DNA from: Pseudomonas capeferrum
GTDB taxonomy: Bacteria; Pseudomonadota; Gammaproteobacteria; Pseudomonadales; Pseudomonadaceae
Assembly: GCF_013523055.1 (NCBI RefSeq)
Contig: NZ_JAAMQM010000005.1
Location: 219,013 to 283,012, forward strand
DNA: 64,000 nt
Reading direction: 5' to 3'
Shown: piece by piece, positions 11,442 through 23,946 of the stretch
How positions within the stretch are numbered: position 1 is the stretch's first letter
How the letters are laid out: each line of letters starts with the position of its first letter
The notes under the pieces: generated by a model
The model's input: only the letters and a program-made list of their open reading frames with translations
What the model was told of the DNA's origin: nothing
Database searches by the model: none
Made by a program: the position numbers and the translations under genes

Positions 11442-13364
11442 TTATTGCGATTTCCTGACCCGCAGGTACCATTCCGACAACAGGCGGACCTGCTTGTCGG
11501 TATAGCCACGCTCCACCATCCGCGTGACGAAGTCGTTGTGCTTCTGTTGGTCTTCCTTGCTGGCCTTGGCGTTGAAGCTGATGACCGGCAGCAGGTCCTC
11601 GGTGTTGGAGAACATTTTCTTCTCTATCACCACCCGCAGCTTTTCATAGCTCAGCCAGCTTGGGTTCTTGCCGTTGTTGTTGGCGCGGGCGCGCAATACG
11701 AAGTTGACGATTTCGTTGCGGAAATCCTTCGGATTGCTGATGCCCGCGGGCTTCTCGATCTTCTCCAGCTCCTCGTTGAGCGCGATGCGGTTGAGGATCT
11801 CGCCGGTTTCGGGATCGCGGTATTCCTGGTCCTGTATCCAGAAGTCGGCATACAGCACATAGCGGTCGAAGATGTTCTGGCCGTATTCGCTGTAGGACTC
11901 CAGGTAGGCTGTCTGGATTTCCTTGCCGATGAATTCGATATAGCGAGGCGCCAAGTATTCTTTCAGGTAGCGCAGGTAGCGCTCGCGCACTTCGGCCGGG
12001 AACTGCTCCTGCTCGATCTGCTGCTCCAGCACGTAGAGCAAGTGCACTGGGTTGGCCGCCACTTCGTGCGGATCGAAGTTGAAGACCTTGGACAGGATCT
12101 TGAAGGCGAAACGGGTCGACAGGCCATTCATGCCCTCGTCCACGCCCGCCGAGTCGCGATACTCCTGGATCGACTTGGCCTTGGGGTCGGTGTCCTTGAG
12201 GTTCTCGCCGTCATACACGCGCATCTTCGAATAGATGTTGGAATTCTCCGGTTCCTTGAGGCGCGAGAGGACGGTGAACTGGGCAAGCATCTTCAAGGTG
12301 TCCGGCGCGCAGTGCGCCTTGGCCAGAGAGCTGTTGATCAGGAGCTTGTCGTAGATCTTGATTTCGTCGCTGACGCGCAGGCAGTAAGGCACCTTGACGA
12401 TGTAGATACGGTCGATGAAGGCTTCGTTGTTCTTGTTGTTGCGGAAGCTGTGCCATTCCGATTCGTTGGAGTGGGCCAGCAGAATGCCGGAGTAGGGGAT
12501 GGCCCCCAGGCCTTCGGTACTGTTGTAGTTGCCTTCCTGGGTGGCGGTCAGCAGTGGGTGCAGCACCTTGATAGGCGCCTTGAACATCTCGACGAACTCC
12601 ATCAGGCCCTGGTTGGCCCGGCACAGGGCGCCCGAGTAGCTGTAGGCGTCGGCGTCGTTCTGCGGGAATTCCTCGAGCTTGCGGATATCCACCTTGCCGA
12701 CCAGGGCGGAGATATCCTGGTTGTTCTCGTCACCCGGCTCGGTCTTGGCGATGGCGATCTGATTGAGAATGGACGGATAGAGTTTCACTACCTTGAACTT
12801 GGAAATGTCACCGCCGAATTCCTGCAGGCGCTTGGTCGCCCAGGGAGACATGATGGTGCTCAGGTAGCGCTTGGAAATGCCAAACTCCTCCTCGAGGATC
12901 GCCCCGTCCTCGGTGGCATTGAACAGCCCGAGAGGCGATTCGAATACCGGAGAGCCCTTGATCGCATAGAAGGGTACCTTTTCCATCAGCTGCTTGAGCT
13001 TTTCGGCCAGGGACGACTTGCCGCCCCCGACAGGACCCAGGAGGTACAGGATCTGTTTCTTCTCTTCCAACCCCTGCGCCGCGTGGCGGAAATAGGACAC
13101 GATCTGGTCGATGCATTCTTCCATCCCATGGAAGTCGGCAAAGGCCGGATAGCGACGGATCACCTTGTTGGAGAAAATCCGCGAGAGCCTGGAATTGGTA
13201 GAGGTGTCGATCAGCTCCGGTTCACCTATGGCCATCAACAGCCGTTCGGCGGCCGAAGCGTAGGCGCTACGATCCTCTTTGCACAGCTCGAGGTACTCCT
13301 GCAGCGTGAGTTCTTCCTGACGCGTGGACTCGAAACGTTGTTGGAAGTGGCTAAAAATACTCAT
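11442..13364 (-). CDS. PrkA family serine protein kinase / AAA+ protein (YeaG)
   Basis: 640 residues from the ATG at 13364 (MSIFSHFQQRFESTRQEE) with GAGGTGACGTC before it. It has a Walker A motif (LLGPVGGGKSSLAEKL), a PrkA AAA domain over roughly the first 380 residues, and the C-terminal PrkA kinase-like domain. The family member in E. coli is YeaG, linked to nitrogen starvation and stationary phase; serine kinase activity has been reported for B. subtilis PrkA. First gene of prkA-yeaH-spoVR. Its 5' region carries a 14-base perfect palindrome at 13491-13504. Confidence 0.95.
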   Translation of the reverse strand: MSIFSHFQQRFESTRQEELTLQEYLELCKEDRSAYASAAERLLMAIGEPELIDTSTNSRLSRIFSNKVIRRYPAFADFHGMEECIDQIVSYFRHAAQGLEEKKQILYLLGPVGGGKSSLAEKLKQLMEKVPFYAIKGSPVFESPLGLFNATEDGAILEEEFGISKRYLSTIMSPWATKRLQEFGGDISKFKVVKLYPSILNQIAIAKTEPGDENNQDISALVGKVDIRKLEEFPQNDADAYSYSGALCRANQGLMEFVEMFKAPIKVLHPLLTATQEGNYNSTEGLGAIPYSGILLAHSNESEWHSFRNNKNNEAFIDRIYIVKVPYCLRVSDEIKIYDKLLINSSLAKAHCAPDTLKMLAQFTVLSRLKEPENSNIYSKMRVYDGENLKDTDPKAKSIQEYRDSAGVDEGMNGLSTRFAFKILSKVFNFDPHEVAANPVHLLYVLEQQIEQEQFPAEVRERYLRYLKEYLAPRYIEFIGKEIQTAYLESYSEYGQNIFDRYVLYADFWIQDQEYRDPETGEILNRIALNEELEKIEKPAGISNPKDFRNEIVNFVLRARANNNGKNPSWLSYEKLRVVIEKKMFSNTEDLLPVISFNAKASKEDQQKHNDFVTRMVERGYTDKQVRLLSEWYLRVRKSQ

Positions 13365-13490
13365 GACGTCACCTCGCTCGATACGTGGAGCCGACGCCGG
13401 ATCGATCAGCATGATGCTGGCATGCAATCGGAATGAACGATTGCTGTATACCCCCCAGAACACCTGTAACACGCTACCGATGACCCGCAC

Positions 13491-13504
13491 GCCGGTGTAC
13501 CGGC
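13491..13504. promoter_or_regulatory. Perfect palindrome upstream of prkA
   Basis: GCCGGTGTACCGGC is a perfect 14-base palindrome about 127 bases upstream of the prkA start codon, in a 282-base gap between glpE and prkA. It could be an operator or a transcript hairpin. No protein can be assigned from sequence alone. Confidence 0.3.
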
Positions 13505-13608
13505 TCTCCCCTTTTTGGATGGCCTGCGCTTAAGGATAGTTGGTTATCGGAGAGGTCAAGGCCGGAGGGCCCGGAAGTTGCCCGCGACCGTTCGTCAGGC
13601 TGGGCGCC

Positions 13609-13629
13609 AGCCCGCACAGGACGCGGGCT
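13609..13629 (-). terminator. Hairpin downstream of glpE
   Basis: AGCCCGC (13609-13615) and GCGGGCT (13623-13629) form a 7-bp stem 17 bases after the glpE stop. There is no downstream U-tract, so it is a weak terminator candidate. Confidence 0.35.
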
Positions 13630-13646
13630 GCAGGAAGATGAAAAAT

Positions 13647-13976
13647 TTATTCCAATGGACTTTGGGCGGTTTCGCCAGGGTAGGTGGCGCGCCACAATTC
13701 AAAGCCGCCATCAATGCTGTAGACGTCGGAAAAGCCTTGCCCGGCCAGATAGGCGGCCGCGCTCTGGCTAGAGTTGCCGTGGTAACAGACCACCAGAGTG
13801 GGCGCGTCGAGATCGGCGTTACGGATGAACTCGGCGACCGAATGGTTATCCAGATGTGTGGCGCCACTGATGTGCCCGGAGGCATAGGCTTGCGGGTCGC
13901 GAATGTCGACCACGACTGCCCCTTGCTCGCGCAGAGCCTGGGCCTGTTCGGGAGGGATGCGCTTGAATTCGCTCAT
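13647..13976 (-). CDS. glpE: Thiosulfate sulfurtransferase GlpE
   Basis: Single-domain rhodanese transferring sulfane sulfur from thiosulfate to cyanide or thiols. 109 residues. The active-site loop is CYHGNSS with the persulfide cysteine at C64, and the fold motifs [11 protein letters not shown] and GHISGATHL are present. It follows apaH on the same strand by about 30 bases, so it may be the last gene of the lptD-apaH transcript. Confidence 0.92.
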   Translation of the reverse strand: MSEFKRIPPEQAQALREQGAVVVDIRDPQAYASGHISGATHLDNHSVAEFIRNADLDAPTLVVCYHGNSSQSAAAYLAGQGFSDVYSIDGGFELWRATYPGETAQSPLE

Positions 13977-14008
13977 GAGAGGGTTTCCTTCAGGACTGGA
14001 TGTTCATG

Positions 14009-14854
14009 CTAGTGGGTTGCGCCGATACGCGGCGTGCCGTCTTCAGCGCAGTCGCAGCGATGGAATTCACCACTGTCGACGTTGTACAGGGTCATGGCGT
14101 TACCCCAGACGCAGCCCGTGTCCAGCGCGATCACGCCCGGTTCGTCACAACGCCCTTCAAGCGCTGCCCAGTGGCCGAAGATGATCTTCACGTGCCGGGA
14201 CCGACGTCCCTTGTGCGCGAACCATGGCTTGTAGCCGTTGGGTGCGCTGTCCAGGCCTTCCTTGCTCTTGAGGTCAAGCTTGCCTTCTGCGCTACAGAAA
14301 CGCATGCGAGTGAAGTAGTTGGTGATCACCCGCAGGCGTTCGACACCGCTCAGCTGCTTGCTCCACTTGTTCGGCTCGTTGCCGTACATGCCGTCCAGGT
14401 ACAAGCGAAGACGCGTCTCGTCGCGCAGGGCATTCTCGACTTCACTGGCCAGTTCCAGCGCACGCCCCAGGGTCCATTGGGGCGGAATACCGGCATGCAC
14501 CATCGCCACGCCACGTTGCTCGTCGTAGTGCAGCAGCTTCTGGCGGCGCAGCCAGTCGAGGAGTTGGTCGGCATCAGGCGCGTCGAGGATTTCGCGCAGG
14601 GTATCGCTTTTCTTCAACCGCTCGACGTTATGCCACGTGGCTAGCAAGTGCAGATCGTGATTGCCCAGCACGCAGACCAGGGATTCACGGATGCCGTACA
14701 AAAAACGCAAGGTCTCCAGCGACTCGGGGCCGCGGTTGACCAAGTCGCCGACGAGCCATAGACGGTCGACCGCGGGATCGAAAGCGACTCTCTCCAGAAG
14801 GCACTTGAGCGGCTGCAGGCACCCCTGCAGGTCGCCTACCGCATAGACTGCCAT
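14009..14854 (-). CDS. apaH: Symmetrical bis(5'-nucleosyl)-tetraphosphatase ApaH
   Basis: Hydrolyses Ap4A to two ADP and in enterobacteria also removes Np4 caps from RNA. 281 residues. Metallophosphatase motifs are in order: YAVGDLQG near the N terminus, [18 protein letters not shown], and the C-terminal LDTGCVWG. Its ATG overlaps the apaG stop by one base (TGATG), so it is translationally coupled to apaG. Confidence 0.96.
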   Translation of the reverse strand: MAVYAVGDLQGCLQPLKCLLERVAFDPAVDRLWLVGDLVNRGPESLETLRFLYGIRESLVCVLGNHDLHLLATWHNVERLKKSDTLREILDAPDADQLLDWLRRQKLLHYDEQRGVAMVHAGIPPQWTLGRALELASEVENALRDETRLRLYLDGMYGNEPNKWSKQLSGVERLRVITNYFTRMRFCSAEGKLDLKSKEGLDSAPNGYKPWFAHKGRRSRHVKIIFGHWAALEGRCDEPGVIALDTGCVWGNAMTLYNVDSGEFHRCDCAEDGTPRIGATH

Positions 14855-15234
14855 CAGTGCAGGGCTCCGGGCACGGACAGGCGGAAGGGAGCTATGGGCG
14901 CGTCGAAGCGTGTAGTGTCTTCGGCGGCCATCTGGTAGCTGCCTTCCATGGTGCCGACTGGGGTGCTGATGACGGCGCCGCTGCTATAGGTATGGCTGCC
15001 GCCGGGCTCGATCACCGGCTGTTGACCGACGACCCCGGACCCACGGACCTCTTCGACCTCGCCATCGCCGTTGGTGATCAGCCAATGGCGCGAAAGCAGG
15101 CGAGCCTTGAGGGTGCCGCTGTTCTGGACAGTGATGGTGTACGCAAAGGCAAAACGGTCGTTGTCGGGGTCGGATTGTTCTTTGAGATAACGGGTCACGA
15201 CACTGACGTCGATCTGGTAGCGGGGATCAGACAT
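14854..15234 (-). CDS. apaG: Co2+/Mg2+ efflux-associated protein ApaG
   Basis: Single-domain beta-sandwich protein of 126 residues, full length. It has the conserved [13 protein letters not shown] segment, the [13 protein letters not shown] loop and the [12 protein letters not shown] motif. The biochemical role is unclear; linked to cobalt resistance and magnesium in Salmonella. It sits between rsmA and apaH as in most gammaproteobacteria. Confidence 0.95.
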   Translation of the reverse strand: MSDPRYQIDVSVVTRYLKEQSDPDNDRFAFAYTITVQNSGTLKARLLSRHWLITNGDGEVEEVRGSGVVGQQPVIEPGGSHTYSSGAVISTPVGTMEGSYQMAAEDTTRFDAPIAPFRLSVPGALH

Positions 15235-15378
15235 TCACGGGGGCCTTGGACATGCAGACGCGGATACGGCTATGGCTGCAGTCTAGGTCATTGGGAGGGG
15301 GAGAGGCCAGTACCCGGGGCTGCGGCTTTGACGATGGCCTGCTTGGGTGGGAGGACGGATGTTCGCCTGGCGGACGCC

Positions 15379-15399
15379 CGGGGCTGCTTGCCAGCCCCG
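15379..15399 (-). terminator. Hairpin between rsmA and apaG
   Basis: CGGGGCTG (15379-15386) and CAGCCCCG (15392-15399) form a perfect 8-bp stem with a five-base loop, 17 bases after the rsmA stop. No U-tract follows. The 181-base rsmA-apaG gap is large for this operon, so this may be an attenuator or a small repeat. Confidence 0.4.
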
Positions 15400-15415
15400 A
15401 GCGCCAGTCCGGGAG

Positions 15416-16222
15416 TCAGCTCGCGGGCTGCTGCTCGGTCAGTTTGTCCGCCAGACGGACGAACGCCGCCAGATCCAGCTGCTCCGGCCGCAAGCTGCCA
15501 TCGACACCGGCGGCTTCGATGGCTTGGCTGTCGAGCAAGCCTTTCAGCGTATTTCGCAGGGTCTTGCGCCGCTGGTTGAAGGCCTCGCGAACGATGCGCT
15601 CGAGCTGGCGCGGGTCCTTGGCCGGGTGTGGCAGCACTTCGTGCGGCACCAGCCGGACGATGGCCGAGTCCACCTTGGGCGGCGGGTTGAATGCCCCCGG
15701 ACCGACATTGAACAGGTGCTCCACGCGGCAGTGGTATTGCACCATGATGGACAGTCGTCCCCAGTCACCGCCACCGGGACCGGCGGCGAGGCGCTCGACC
15801 ACTTCCTTCTGCAACATGAAATGCATGTCGCGAATCAGGTGGGCATGCTGCAGCAGATGGAAGATCAGCGGGGTGGAAATGTTGTACGGCAGGTTGCCGA
15901 CCACCTTCAGGCTGCGCGGCGGCGTGCCCAGCTTGTTGAAGTCGAACTTCAGGGCGTCGCCCTGGTGCAGGCGGAAATTGTCACTGTCACGGAACTTGTG
16001 TTCCAGGATCGGGACCAGGTCCTTGTCCAGCTCGACGACGTCCAGTTGCGCACCGCTGCCCAGCAGTCCTTCGGTCAAGGCGCCCTGGCCCGGGCCGATT
16101 TCCAGCAGATGCTCACCCGGCTTGGCGTTGATCGCACGAAGGATCCGGTCGATGATTCCGGCATCGTGCAGGAAGTTCTGGCCGAAGCGCTTGCGCGCCC
16201 GGTGTTGGTATTGCTCGTTCAT
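15416..16222 (-). CDS. rsmA: 16S rRNA (adenine1518-N6/adenine1519-N6)-dimethyltransferase RsmA
   Basis: Also called KsgA; dimethylates A1518 and A1519 in 16S helix 45 late in 30S assembly. 268 residues. Motifs visible: KRFGQNFLHD, the SAM-binding LEIGPGQGALTEGLL, and the catalytic NLPYNIS. Two bases downstream of pdxA in the lptD-surA-pdxA-rsmA-apaG-apaH operon. Confidence 0.97.
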   Translation of the reverse strand: MNEQYQHRARKRFGQNFLHDAGIIDRILRAINAKPGEHLLEIGPGQGALTEGLLGSGAQLDVVELDKDLVPILEHKFRDSDNFRLHQGDALKFDFNKLGTPPRSLKVVGNLPYNISTPLIFHLLQHAHLIRDMHFMLQKEVVERLAAGPGGGDWGRLSIMVQYHCRVEHLFNVGPGAFNPPPKVDSAIVRLVPHEVLPHPAKDPRQLERIVREAFNQRRKTLRNTLKGLLDSQAIEAAGVDGSLRPEQLDLAAFVRLADKLTEQQPAS

Positions 16223-16224
16223 GA

Positions 16225-17208
16225 TCAGCTCTCGGCCATCTGGTAGGCGGTTTCCAATGCAACCTGCAGGCTGCCGGTATCGATCTTGCCAGTACCGGCG
16301 AGATCGAGGGCGGTGCCGTGGTCAACCGAGGTACGGATGATCGGCAGGCCCAGGGTCACATTGACCGCGGCGCCGAAGCCTTTGTACTTGAGCACCGGCA
16401 GGCCTTGGTCGTGGTACATCGCCAGCACCGCGTCGCAGTGCTCCAGATATTTGGGGGTAAACAGGGTGTCGGCCGGCAACGGCCCGCGCAGGTCCATGCC
16501 TTCGTTGCGCAGATGTGCCAGGGTAGGTTCGATGATGTCGATTTCTTCGCGGCCCAGATGACCGCCTTCGCCGGCATGCGGGTTGAGGCCGCAGACCAGA
16601 ATGCGTGGCTGGCTGAGACCGAACTTGTTGCGCAGGTCATCATGCAGGATGCGGGTTACCCGCTCCAGGCGCTCCGAGGTGATAGCGTCGGCGACATCGC
16701 GCAAGGGCAGGTGGGTGGTGACCAATGCCACGCGCAGGCCGCGCGTGGCCAGCATCATCACGACCTGTCGCGTATGCGTGAGATCGGCGAGGAATTCGGT
16801 ATGGCCCGAGAAGGCGATCCCGCTTTCGTTGATCACTCCCTTGTGCACCGGCGCGGTAATCATCCCTGCAAAGGTCCCGTCGAGGCAGCCTTGCCCGGCA
16901 CGGGTCAGGGTCTCGAGAACGAAGGCGGCATTGGCCTTGTCCAGCTGTCCGGCAACCACCGCAGCGGCCAATGGCGTATCCCAGACGTACAGGCTGCCAG
17001 GCGGTGCGGGTTGGTCGGGCCAAGCACCCGGGGCCACCGGCAGCAGATCGACGGCCAACCCCAGCCGCGCGGCCCGCTCGACGAGCAGGTCACGGCTGGT
17101 GATGGCGATCAGAGGGTGCGGCTGGGCTTGCGCGGCGAGCAGCAGGCACAGGTCTGGACCTATGCCGGCGGGCTCGCCCGGGGTGACGGCGAAACGCAGG
17201 GGTTTCAC
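16225..17208 (-). CDS. pdxA: 4-hydroxythreonine-4-phosphate dehydrogenase PdxA
   Basis: NAD-dependent oxidation of 4-phosphohydroxy-L-threonine in pyridoxal phosphate synthesis. 327 residues, starting [20 protein letters not shown]. Metal-binding histidines are recognised in [20 protein letters not shown] and MYHDQGLPV. Its ATG overlaps the surA stop by four bases. Confidence 0.97.
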   Translation of the reverse strand: MKPLRFAVTPGEPAGIGPDLCLLLAAQAQPHPLIAITSRDLLVERAARLGLAVDLLPVAPGAWPDQPAPPGSLYVWDTPLAAAVVAGQLDKANAAFVLETLTRAGQGCLDGTFAGMITAPVHKGVINESGIAFSGHTEFLADLTHTRQVVMMLATRGLRVALVTTHLPLRDVADAITSERLERVTRILHDDLRNKFGLSQPRILVCGLNPHAGEGGHLGREEIDIIEPTLAHLRNEGMDLRGPLPADTLFTPKYLEHCDAVLAMYHDQGLPVLKYKGFGAAVNVTLGLPIIRTSVDHGTALDLAGTGKIDTGSLQVALETAYQMAES

Positions 17209-18527
17209 TGCGCGGCCTGGTCGGCGCCAGGCAGCTTGATTTCCACGTAGGCTTCGTCGCGGATCTGACGCAGCCAGGTTTGCAGCTCTTCGTCGTACTT
17301 GCGGTTGCGCAATACGGTCAGGGCCTGTTGCTCACGCGCCTGCTCGGTACTGTCGGTTGCGCGACGACCCAGGACTTCCAGAACGTGCCAGCCGTACTGG
17401 GTCTTGAAGGGACGCGACACTTCGCCTTGAGGCGCGTTGGCCATGACTTCACGGAACTCGGGTACCAGGCTGTTGGGGTCGATCCAGTTGAGGTCGCCGC
17501 CGTTGAGCGCCGAGCCCGGGTCTTCCGAGAAGCTCTTCGCCAGCTCGCCGAAATCTTCGCCATTGCGGATACGCTCGTAGAGGCGCTCCGCAAGTTGCTC
17601 GGTAGCGGCTTCGCTGCGGATCTCGCTCGGCTTGATCAGGATGTGGCGGACATGGACCTCGTCACGCAACACACTGCCGCCGCCGCGCTTTTCCTGAAGC
17701 TTGAGGATGATGAAGCCACCGGGCGTACGGACCGGCTCGGTCACATCGCCGACGGCCATGGAGCTGAGAAGACGATCGAAAGGTGGAGGCAGTTGAGCCG
17801 CCTTGCGCCAGCCCATCTCACCACCTTCCAGGGCGTTTTCGCTGGCCGAGCGAGCCACGGCCAGTTGACCGAAATCGGCACCTTGCTTGAGTTGCTGATA
17901 GACCTGGCCCGCTTGAAGCGCCGCGGCCTGGATGGCTTCCGAGTTGGCACTTTCCGGGGTCGGGATCATGATGTTGGCCAGTCGGAACTCTTCCGACAGC
18001 TGCATCTTGCCCAGGTCGGAGTTGAGGAAGTTCTTCACTTCCTGTTCCGAGACCTGGATGCGCTCGGCCACGCGACGCTGGCGGACCCGGCTGATGATCA
18101 TCTCGCGCTTGACCTGCTCGCGCGCATCGTCGTACGACAGACCGTCATGCGCCAGCGCGGCGCGGAACTGGTCGATGCTCATGCCGTTGCGCTGGGCAAT
18201 GGTGGCGATGGCCTGGTTGAGTTCCTCGTCGGTGATACGGATGCCCGAGCGTTCGCCGATCTGCAATTGCAGGTTCTCGACGATCAGCCGCTCCAGTACC
18301 TGCTGCTGCAGGGCGCTGGCCGGCGGCACACCACCGCCACGCTTGGCGATGGTCTGTTGGACTTCCTGTGTGCGCTGGTCCAGCTGGCTCTGCATGACCA
18401 CGTCGTTGTCGACGATGGCCACCACGCGGTCCAGAGGCTGTACCGCGGCATGTACCGCGCCACTCAGCAGTGCGGCGCCCAGCATCAGCGGGCGCAGTCG
18501 ATCAATAAGCTTGGTCTTCACGTTCAC
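17205..18527 (-). CDS. surA: Periplasmic chaperone and peptidyl-prolyl isomerase SurA
   Basis: Escorts unfolded outer-membrane proteins to the BAM complex. 440 residues with a signal peptide ending near [11 protein letters not shown] (about residue 27), an N-terminal chaperone domain, two parvulin domains (first around 185-280, second around 295-395) and a short C-terminal helix. The start MNVKTKL lies 26 bases inside the 3' end of lptD, an overlap that couples a chaperone to one of its major clients. Confidence 0.97.
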   Translation of the reverse strand: MNVKTKLIDRLRPLMLGAALLSGAVHAAVQPLDRVVAIVDNDVVMQSQLDQRTQEVQQTIAKRGGGVPPASALQQQVLERLIVENLQLQIGERSGIRITDEELNQAIATIAQRNGMSIDQFRAALAHDGLSYDDAREQVKREMIISRVRQRRVAERIQVSEQEVKNFLNSDLGKMQLSEEFRLANIMIPTPESANSEAIQAAALQAGQVYQQLKQGADFGQLAVARSASENALEGGEMGWRKAAQLPPPFDRLLSSMAVGDVTEPVRTPGGFIILKLQEKRGGGSVLRDEVHVRHILIKPSEIRSEAATEQLAERLYERIRNGEDFGELAKSFSEDPGSALNGGDLNWIDPNSLVPEFREVMANAPQGEVSRPFKTQYGWHVLEVLGRRATDSTEQAREQQALTVLRNRKYDEELQTWLRQIRDEAYVEIKLPGADQAAQ

Positions 18528-21312
18528 GGTAACCTTGAATGCCTTGGTCGAGGAAAGATTCGACCTTGTTGCCCACTACACCACCGAGGCCTTTCAGCAC
18601 GATCTGCAGGAACACGCCGTGGTCGCCTTTTTCGTTCTGCGGAATCGCCTGGCTGAAATCGTCGTAGTCGATCCAGTAGCGATTGATCAGGCGCAGCTTC
18701 CAGCAGCAGTTGTCGTACTCGAAGCCACCGAAGGCTTCCAGGGTACGGTTGCGGTTGTAGTCATGCTGCCAGCGAGCGATCGCGGTCCACTGCGGAACGA
18801 TCGGCCACATGACCGAGAAGTCATGCTGCTGGATCTTGTAGTAGTCCTTGATGTAGTTCGGGTCGCCCGGAGTGCCATAGTCGCCGCCACCCACTTTCCA
18901 GGTACCGGTCAGCGAGTCGAAGGTGACCATGTCGTTGCGATAGCGATAGCCGAGGTTGACGACCTTGTTCGGGTTGTCTTCCGGCTGGTAGTGGAACATC
19001 GCGCTGCCCGAACGGGTGCTGCGGCTGTCCGGATCCCAGTTGAAATCGGAATTGAAGCGCCAGTCGCGGTTGAAGTTGTATTCGTACTCCAGCGCGTATG
19101 GCGAGACATCGCTCTGTGCATCGCTGCGGTCGCGGTAGTCGAGGCCTGGCAGCTGTACCTTGCGATCCTTGAAGTAAAGCGCCTGGCCGATGCTGACGCG
19201 CTGACGCTCGAAGCCGTTCTCCTCGACCCAGCGACTGGTCACGCCCAGCGACAGCTTGTTCTCGTCGCCGATACGGTCGGTGCCAGCGAAGCGGTTGTCG
19301 CGGAACAGCGAAGAGTAATTGAAGGTGCTCTCGCCGGAGTCGAAGATCGGAATGTCCTTCTGGTCCTTGTAGGGGACGTAGAGATAGAACAGCCGTGGCT
19401 CGAGCGTCTGGCGATAGTTGGTACCGAACATCTGCGTGTTGCGATCGAAGTACAGGCCGCTATCGACGCTGAAAATCGGAACGTCGCGGTTTACGGTACT
19501 GCTGTAGCTACCGTACGCCGGGTCGGCCGATTGCGTTATGGCCTGAGCCCTGCCATCGCTGTCCAGATCAAGATCGTAGTTGGTGTAGACATATTTCAGC
19601 TTTGGTTTGACGAAGCCATACGAGGTTTCCATCGGCAAGCTGATGGACGGTGCAAGGTTGAGGCGAGTGCCGTTCGCGCGGGCAAGTCCAGTGACGTTCT
19701 GGTCAAGTCGACGACCGGGAATACCTACGCTGTCGTCAGGCAGACCATCTTCATTCAGAACGAAGTCATCCCTCAGGTCACGATCGAAGCGAACCGCTTC
19801 GGTCTCGTAACTGAAGTCCAGCCCACTAGGATGATACGGCAAGGTCCCGTTGAAGGTGATCTGCGGCAGACGGTCGTACGGCGTGATCTGCGAGATGGTC
19901 GCCATCTCGTAGGCGTGCACGTTCAGGCGCGCGGTGTAGCTGTCGCCACGGTAGGTCAGGGCACCCTGCTGATTGAGGAAGTCCTGGCTCTCCACGCCGA
20001 TCTGGTCTGACTCGAGGTCCTGGAAGTAGAACGGGTCGCTGATGTCGGTGTAGTCCACCTCGGTCATCAGACGCTCGTCCAGGCCGCCCTTGTGCTGCCA
20101 GTTGACCATCCAGCGCTGCTCTTCGTAGTCGGTCTGGTCCTTGCGATCGTCGTTGCTGTCGTTCAGGTAACCACCGCCGACCTGGCCTTCGCTCGACTTG
20201 GTCAGGTAGCGGAACTCGCCTTCCATCAACAGCCCGCGCTTGGTCATGTAGCGTGGGTAGAGGGTGGCGTCGTAGTTCGGCGCGAGGTTGAAGTAGTACG
20301 GCGTGACCAGCATGAAGCCGGTGTCGCTGCTGGTGCTGAACGATGGCGGCAGGAAGCCGGACTGGCGACGGTCATCGATCGGGAAGTAGATGTACGGTGT
20401 GTAGAACACCGGAATGTCCTTGACCCGGAGCGTGACGTTGGTCGCGGTGCCGAAGCCGGTGGCCGGGTTCAGGGTGATGTTGTTGCCCTTGAGCTGCCAG
20501 GCGTTGCTGTTCGGCTCGCAGGTGGTATAGGTACCGTCCTTGAGGCGAATGATGGCGTTTTCCGCGCGCTTGGCGTAGAGCGCGTTGCCGCGGATGCGCG
20601 ACTTGTGCATCACGTATTCGGCGTTGTCGACCTGGGCTTCGCCGGTGTCGAGCTGGATCTCGCCACGGTCACCCACTACCAGGGAGCCGTTGTCGCGAAT
20701 CCTGACGTTGCCCTTGAGCTCGCCGCGGTTCTCGGTCTGGTAGAGGTTGGCCTCGTCGGACTCGACCTGCATGCTGCCCTGGCGCATGACCACGTCGCCG
20801 GCGAGGGTAGCGATCTGCTGCTCCTGCTGGTACTTGGACACCTTGGCATTGATGTAGGTCGGCGATTCGTCCTTGGGCGTGGTGTCACCCATGCCCGGGC
20901 GTGTCGGCTCGATATAGGCGCCAGCGCAGTACGGACCGGTCTCGGCCAGCTGGGCGGGGGTGAGCTGCTCGCGGGGGACCCAGTCCAGGTGACTGTAATC
21001 TTCGCTACGCGACTTCAGGCCACGGCCATTGCTCTCGGTGACCAGCACCGGCTTGGGTTCGGCGGCCGATTCGGTGGCTTCGGCCGATACCTCGCCGCTG
21101 GAACTGACGGCGCTGCCATCATGTACCGGGCGTGGCGGCAGGTTGGCGGCATCGGTCCTGGGCTTGCAGTCCCAGCCACCGGAAGCGGACACTTGGCAGT
21201 CAAACTGCTCGGCTGCCACCACGTATGAAGTGGCCAGAGGTTGCAGGAGCAGCAGACTGCCAGTCACCAGCAACGGGAACTTTCTACTAAACGCGGGGGA
21301 TTTCAATGCCAT
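18502..21312 (-). CDS. lptD: LPS-assembly outer membrane protein LptD
   Basis: Beta-barrel that with LptE inserts lipopolysaccharide into the outer leaflet. 936 residues from the ATG at 21312 ([15 protein letters not shown]), with a signal peptide cleaved near [10 protein letters not shown]. After a roughly 130-residue N-terminal extension comes an OstA/LptA-like beta-jellyroll (about 150-290), then the barrel. Cysteines near the N terminus ([11 protein letters not shown]) and a single CCW near the C terminus fit the disulfide pattern needed for maturation. First gene of the operon to apaH; divergent from amgK. Confidence 0.97.
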   Translation of the reverse strand: MALKSPAFSRKFPLLVTGSLLLLQPLATSYVVAAEQFDCQVSASGGWDCKPRTDAANLPPRPVHDGSAVSSSGEVSAEATESAAEPKPVLVTESNGRGLKSRSEDYSHLDWVPREQLTPAQLAETGPYCAGAYIEPTRPGMGDTTPKDESPTYINAKVSKYQQEQQIATLAGDVVMRQGSMQVESDEANLYQTENRGELKGNVRIRDNGSLVVGDRGEIQLDTGEAQVDNAEYVMHKSRIRGNALYAKRAENAIIRLKDGTYTTCEPNSNAWQLKGNNITLNPATGFGTATNVTLRVKDIPVFYTPYIYFPIDDRRQSGFLPPSFSTSSDTGFMLVTPYYFNLAPNYDATLYPRYMTKRGLLMEGEFRYLTKSSEGQVGGGYLNDSNDDRKDQTDYEEQRWMVNWQHKGGLDERLMTEVDYTDISDPFYFQDLESDQIGVESQDFLNQQGALTYRGDSYTARLNVHAYEMATISQITPYDRLPQITFNGTLPYHPSGLDFSYETEAVRFDRDLRDDFVLNEDGLPDDSVGIPGRRLDQNVTGLARANGTRLNLAPSISLPMETSYGFVKPKLKYVYTNYDLDLDSDGRAQAITQSADPAYGSYSSTVNRDVPIFSVDSGLYFDRNTQMFGTNYRQTLEPRLFYLYVPYKDQKDIPIFDSGESTFNYSSLFRDNRFAGTDRIGDENKLSLGVTSRWVEENGFERQRVSIGQALYFKDRKVQLPGLDYRDRSDAQSDVSPYALEYEYNFNRDWRFNSDFNWDPDSRSTRSGSAMFHYQPEDNPNKVVNLGYRYRNDMVTFDSLTGTWKVGGGDYGTPGDPNYIKDYYKIQQHDFSVMWPIVPQWTAIARWQHDYNRNRTLEAFGGFEYDNCCWKLRLINRYWIDYDDFSQAIPQNEKGDHGVFLQIVLKGLGGVVGNKVESFLDQGIQGYREREDQAY

Positions 21313-21442
21313 CTTATTAGTCCGGGCTTCCTGCGTGCCATCTGCCCGCGTGTGGGGCCGCACGCCTCTCGATGGTCTGAAAAAGATGCTGGATAATAAA
21401 GCATGACCCGCTTGACGGCTAGGGCCGTCGGAGACCCTTGTA

Positions 21443-23136
<1,694 letters not shown>

Positions 23137-23137
23137 A

Positions 23138-23902
23138 ATGTGGTGGCCGAGTACGGTGCTGGGCGCGGGCGCGGGATTTGCGATCGCCAGTATCCCTGGG
23201 GCCTTGCTGGGTGCCCTGTTGGGCCAGGCGATGGACCGCCGCTTGCAGTTGCAGGGGTGGGAGGATGTGCGCGAACGCCTGGGTGGTCGACCTGCCCTGC
23301 GGGATGACGAGGTGTTGTTCGTTCTGCTTGGCCGCCTGGCCAAGAGCGACGGGCGCGTTACCGAGGGTCACATCCAGCAGGCTCGCCAGGAAATGTCGCG
23401 TCTGGGCATGAGCGAGCCGGCCCGATTGCGGGCGATCGCCGCCTTCAACCGAGGCAAGTCCCGACGCGAGAAGCTGTCTCGCTACCTGCGTCGGCTCAAG
23501 CTTCAGCCCCATGCGGCCGAAGGCACCTTGCGCGCCTGTTGGCGGATGGCCTGGGCCGATGGCAAGGCCGGTCGCCACGAGCGGGAAGTATTGTTGAGTT
23601 GGGGCCAGCAACTGGGCCTTACCCGTAGTCAGATCACTGCCTTGGCGCAGGACTACGAGCCGCGCAAGCCCGCACTCGAAGGCGTGCCCTTGACCTTCGC
23701 CAGCGCGCTGCGCTTGCTGGGCGTGGAGGCCGATACCGAGGCCGATCGCATCAAGCAGGCATACCGCCGTCTGCTCAGCCGCCATCATCCCGACAAGCTG
23801 GCCGGCAGCGGCGCCAGCGACGCTCAAGTGCGCGAAGCGACCGAGCGCACGCGTGAGCTGCACCAGGCATACACGCTCATACGCAAGCGCCGGGGGTTCT
23901 AG
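23138..23902 (+). CDS. djlA: Membrane-anchored TerB/DnaJ-domain protein, DjlA-like
   Basis: 254 residues from the ATG at 23138, immediately after murU. An N-terminal glycine/alanine-rich membrane segment (about 5-32) resembles the dimerising TM helix of DjlA, followed by a TerB-like helical region (about 55-175) and a C-terminal J domain with the HPD triad (HHPDK) that stimulates DnaK. In E. coli DjlA modulates envelope stress signalling. Its position after amgK-murU suggests an envelope context. Confidence 0.9.
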   Translation: MWWPSTVLGAGAGFAIASIPGALLGALLGQAMDRRLQLQGWEDVRERLGGRPALRDDEVLFVLLGRLAKSDGRVTEGHIQQARQEMSRLGMSEPARLRAIAAFNRGKSRREKLSRYLRRLKLQPHAAEGTLRACWRMAWADGKAGRHEREVLLSWGQQLGLTRSQITALAQDYEPRKPALEGVPLTFASALRLLGVEADTEADRIKQAYRRLLSRHHPDKLAGSGASDAQVREATERTRELHQAYTLIRKRRGF

Positions 23903-23946
23903 GCATCGATCCGGCTTCGGTCCTCGCTGCCTTCAAACCTTGCGGG

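Noticed and set aside
11421..13436. Long plus-strand open frame opposite prkA
   Set aside because: Shadow of prkA, which has clear Walker and PrkA motifs; the frame has no ribosome site or family signature.
16318..17250. Plus-strand frame opposite pdxA
   Set aside because: pdxA is intact and conserved on the minus strand; this frame is a compositional shadow.
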